From assembly GCA_012295275.1 (NCBI GenBank), contig CM022670.1, positions 16,823,698 through 16,887,697 of the forward strand: a stretch of DNA of 64,000 bases. The letters are read 5' to 3'. Made by a program: the position numbers and the translations under genes. Below, piece by piece: positions 61,342-64,000 of this stretch. The DNA is from Chrysomallon squamiferum (lineage: Eukaryota; Mollusca; Gastropoda; Neomphalida; Peltospiridae). How positions within the stretch are numbered: the stretch's first letter is position 1; each line of letters opens with the position of its first letter. Below the pieces are notes generated by a model. It was not told where the DNA came from and searched no databases. It worked only from the letters and a program-made list of their open reading frames with translations.

Positions 61342-62173
61342 TTTTTTTTTGCCACTGTAGTATGAACACAAATGACGAAAATTGTTTAATTCGGTGATAA
61401 ACATGCTGACAGATACATATATTTAAAGCTTGGCAGGAAGTTAGAATAACAATTTAAGTACTTAAGAAATTATAAGAAGCTGTTGGTATAGCTTGTTTGA
61501 TAATTAAAAGAGTTTTTTTGAGCTGTCGAACATCTGTCGTTTTATTTCACTTGAACATATGTGTGTTTGTGTGTCTGTGTGTTTATTTACGTAAACGTGT
61601 AGAGACTGAGTGGATATGAATTGTGTAAATATATCTGTAAATACATTATATTTATATGCACACAATATAATGATATAGTGCACACACACATACACACACA
61701 CATAGAGAATAATTAGTTACTGGCTTTAGATATCAGTTTTATCCTGTGAAGGTGAGAATACCGAATTTGCAGCGAGGCCATGCCGAGCTACATTCGACAT
61801 TCCACCTGAGAAGGATAAAGCCTTATATCTATCTTAAGACAGTAACCAGTTATTTCTTTCATGTTGCAGTTCTAAATAATACAAAAACGAAATGAAATTT
61901 ACAGTTTTATTTCTCAAACCCACCCTCTCGACAGTAGTAGATTCGATCGTACTGATTTCGTTGTCTCCTACAAAGATTATATTATATACTTCAAAACAAA
62001 ATAGTTCTTACATAACACCAATTTATTTGTTATTTTTTTAAAATGTAAGCAGTTTTCGAAATGATCTTTTAATATTTAAATTAGCAACTGAATATTAAAG
62101 AAAGTAACTTTGAACACAATATGAGTGTGTTTGTATGTGTGTATATGTGATGTGTGTATGAAGTATGTGGGCT

Positions 62174-62212
<39 letters not shown>

Positions 62213-62328
62213 TAATAGCAAGTATTTTTTACGAAAATAATTATTAAAAAAGTTAAATTTTTTGTCAGTGTTGAAATTTATCTAGTCATCATATCATGCC
62301 AAAACGTATAGTGATTGTAGACTAGATA
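59864..62328. other. Intergenic, AT-rich
   Basis: Poly-T at about 60148-60176, GAA units at 60661-60690, TTTA/ATT array at 61262-61342, CA/GT patches near 61560-61700, GT at 62177-62206. A small complex segment lies at 61740-61830. No gene. Confidence 0.75.
61262..61342. repeat. (ATTT)n-(ATT)n microsatellite
   Basis: About nine ATTT units then about 14 ATT units, the same organisation as the intron array at 25629. Confidence 0.96.
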
Positions 62329-62512
<184 letters not shown>

Positions 62513-62759
62513 TTATTAATTCTGTATTAATTTTGCTATAAAACGGAAACAAGCATTAAAAAAATGAGGAGAAAATAAAATGAAACAAAGAAAAACTAAG
62601 AAATTAATAAAATGAATTTAAAAAAAAAAAAATCAAGCAATGCAATAATAAAACACACACCGGCACACACATACACAGACCCAAAAGTATTTAAAAAAAT
62701 AATAATAATAATAACGACATTTTTCATGAAATGAAAAGTGAAAAAAAAGGATATGACAA
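62513..62759. other. A-rich spacer
   Basis: A-rich DNA with AAT units near 62698-62713. Nothing else seen. Confidence 0.8.
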
Positions 62760-63010
62760 AAGATATTATTATCATTGTATCGAGGGTGACTGAAGTAACA
62801 GATTAGCAGAGCTGTGATTATTCCAGAGCGCTTCCCCATGTAAATCATTCAGTTCCCGCCCAGTGACTCGCGTCTTTCTCCAGGCTGTTTTCGTTCTCAA
62901 CTCTTTTTGTGGTCGCAAACGACATGGCAAAATCTTCACAGGAGGCCGTTTGAAATCAACGTATTCATATCATCGTTATAATTAACTAGGTAGACTAGGC
63001 AGGACTTTTT
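62760..63010. promoter_or_regulatory. Complex CpG-bearing island
   Basis: Contains CAGATTAGCAG and TGTGATTATTCC (OTX/bicoid-like TAATC words on the minus strand) near 62799-62822, and CCCGCCC near 62859. No coding signal. Confidence 0.3.
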
Positions 63011-64000
63011 CACTTTTGAAATTCATATCTGTTTTAGTATCAGTATTGATAATAAAATCAGCATTCTGTATTGCTATAAGCCGGGACATAACATGTTTAT
63101 ATAGAAAAAAAAAAAAAAAAATTGACGAATTAACATAGTGATATTATCAACTCCGATAATGTATGTTTAAATGGATAAGAAACGAAAATAAAAGATATAG
63201 TTGTCATTGAATGTGTTTAATTACTTAAAATTAATTGTCTGTATTTTATTTGTTAGTTTAAATATATATTTTTAAATAATTATAATAATAATAATAATAA
63301 TAATTAATAAAAATAATAATAATAAACAAAAAGAATTTAAAATTCAGCATCAAAAATAGATAGAAAAAAATTAAAAATTCTTAACAAAATTAAAAAAACA
63401 AAAAAAAAAAAGCATGTAAAATCATAATGTAATATAAAAAAAAAAAAGAAGAAAATACAAAAATTAAACAAAACAAAACAATTCTTCATTTAAAATTAAA
63501 AAATACCAAATACAACAATAAAAAAATTAAAAAAACGCTCAAAAATCCATTACGTATTATATACACAAAAAGAAAAAAACAAAACAAAACAACAAAGAAT
63601 TTAATAACTAAAAACTATCAAACTTCTGCAACACAACAAATAAATTTTATACACATATACATACAAACGCGCGCGCTCACCCAAACTCATCACGCATTCC
63701 ACACCCACACACACACACACAAATGATTTGAAAGTTATAAAACGCAAGTCTAGAGCAGGCCCGGGGGAGATGGACGCTTGGTAGGTTCAGCTGGTCGATT
63801 TTTTTTTTTTTTTTTTTTTTTTTTGGCGTCTGGTTGTTAGACATCGTTTCTCATTGTAGAAAGGGGGAGGAACGTTCACACCCGTCCTTTGTGATCACCT
63901 CTCCAAAAATTAAACAGCTTTATCTTGCTGTTTTATATCTGTAAAACGACTTTTCACGTATCTAGTCAATCAGGCCGAAGATTCGGCTCTAACAATGAGA
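63011..64000. other. AT-rich spacer ending in a complex segment
   Basis: Poly-A near 63105-63121, AAT units at 63283-63302 and A-rich DNA to 63640, CA repeats near 63706-63720, poly-T at 63800-63824. The segment 63740-64000 is complex with CpGs and is cut by the window edge. Confidence 0.75.

Overview
This window is almost entirely non-coding animal DNA. It is very AT-rich, saturated with microsatellites (TC/GA, CA/GT, TA, ATT, ACT/AGT, GATA/GACA, TTTA, TTTTA) and long A or T homopolymers, and punctuated by short islands of complex, GC- and CpG-richer single-copy-looking sequence. Only one gene can be supported: a two-exon DM-domain transcription factor of the DMRTA (Dmrt4/5, Dmrta2-like) type on the + strand. 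The gene structure, CpG-retaining islands, simple-repeat load and the C-terminus of the protein suggest a lophotrochozoan, most likely a mollusc. That is an inference; the species cannot be named from the sequence.

Layout: positions 1-24,359 are upstream intergenic DNA with repeat arrays and about nine complex islands (near 4.3, 8.7, 13.3, 14.1, 15.2, 16.5, 17.6, 19.9 and 21.5 kb). Positions 24,360-24,878 are the promoter-proximal region with a CCAAT box. Exon 1 (24,879-25,344) carries the complete DM zinc module. An 8,028-bp intron (25,345-33,372) contains a degenerate 43-bp tandem array, many microsatellites and two or three complex islands. Exon 2 (33,373-34,131) carries a Ser/Pro-rich linker, the DMA motif and the conserved C-terminal region. 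The splice junction is in phase (phase 1). As given, the reading frame of exon 2 is broken inside the DMA motif by one extra C at 33,714-33,715; without it the product would be about 407 residues. Positions 34,132-64,000 are downstream gene-free DNA with further complex islands (near 35.8, 37.2, 40.8, 42.2, 43.1, 45.5, 54.0, 58.4 and 62.9 kb).

Notable repeats are a 13-copy, nearly perfect 49-bp satellite (56,186-56,821), a 38-bp array built from two diverged 19-bp half-units (54,641-55,176), a 31-bp minisatellite (1,628-1,906), and a hAT-like MITE with terminal inverted repeats and an imperfect 8-bp target duplication (59,600-59,863).

The likely biology is a single developmental regulator in a gene desert, with the complex islands as candidate enhancers. 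Several carry recognisable transcription-factor words (POU octamer, SOX, ETS-FOX, TCF/LEF triplet, paired CACGTG, AAGATGGC-type YY1/Pho words). These are motif readings, not proof of function. I found no operon, CRISPR array, confident tRNA/rRNA gene, viral gene or intact transposase.
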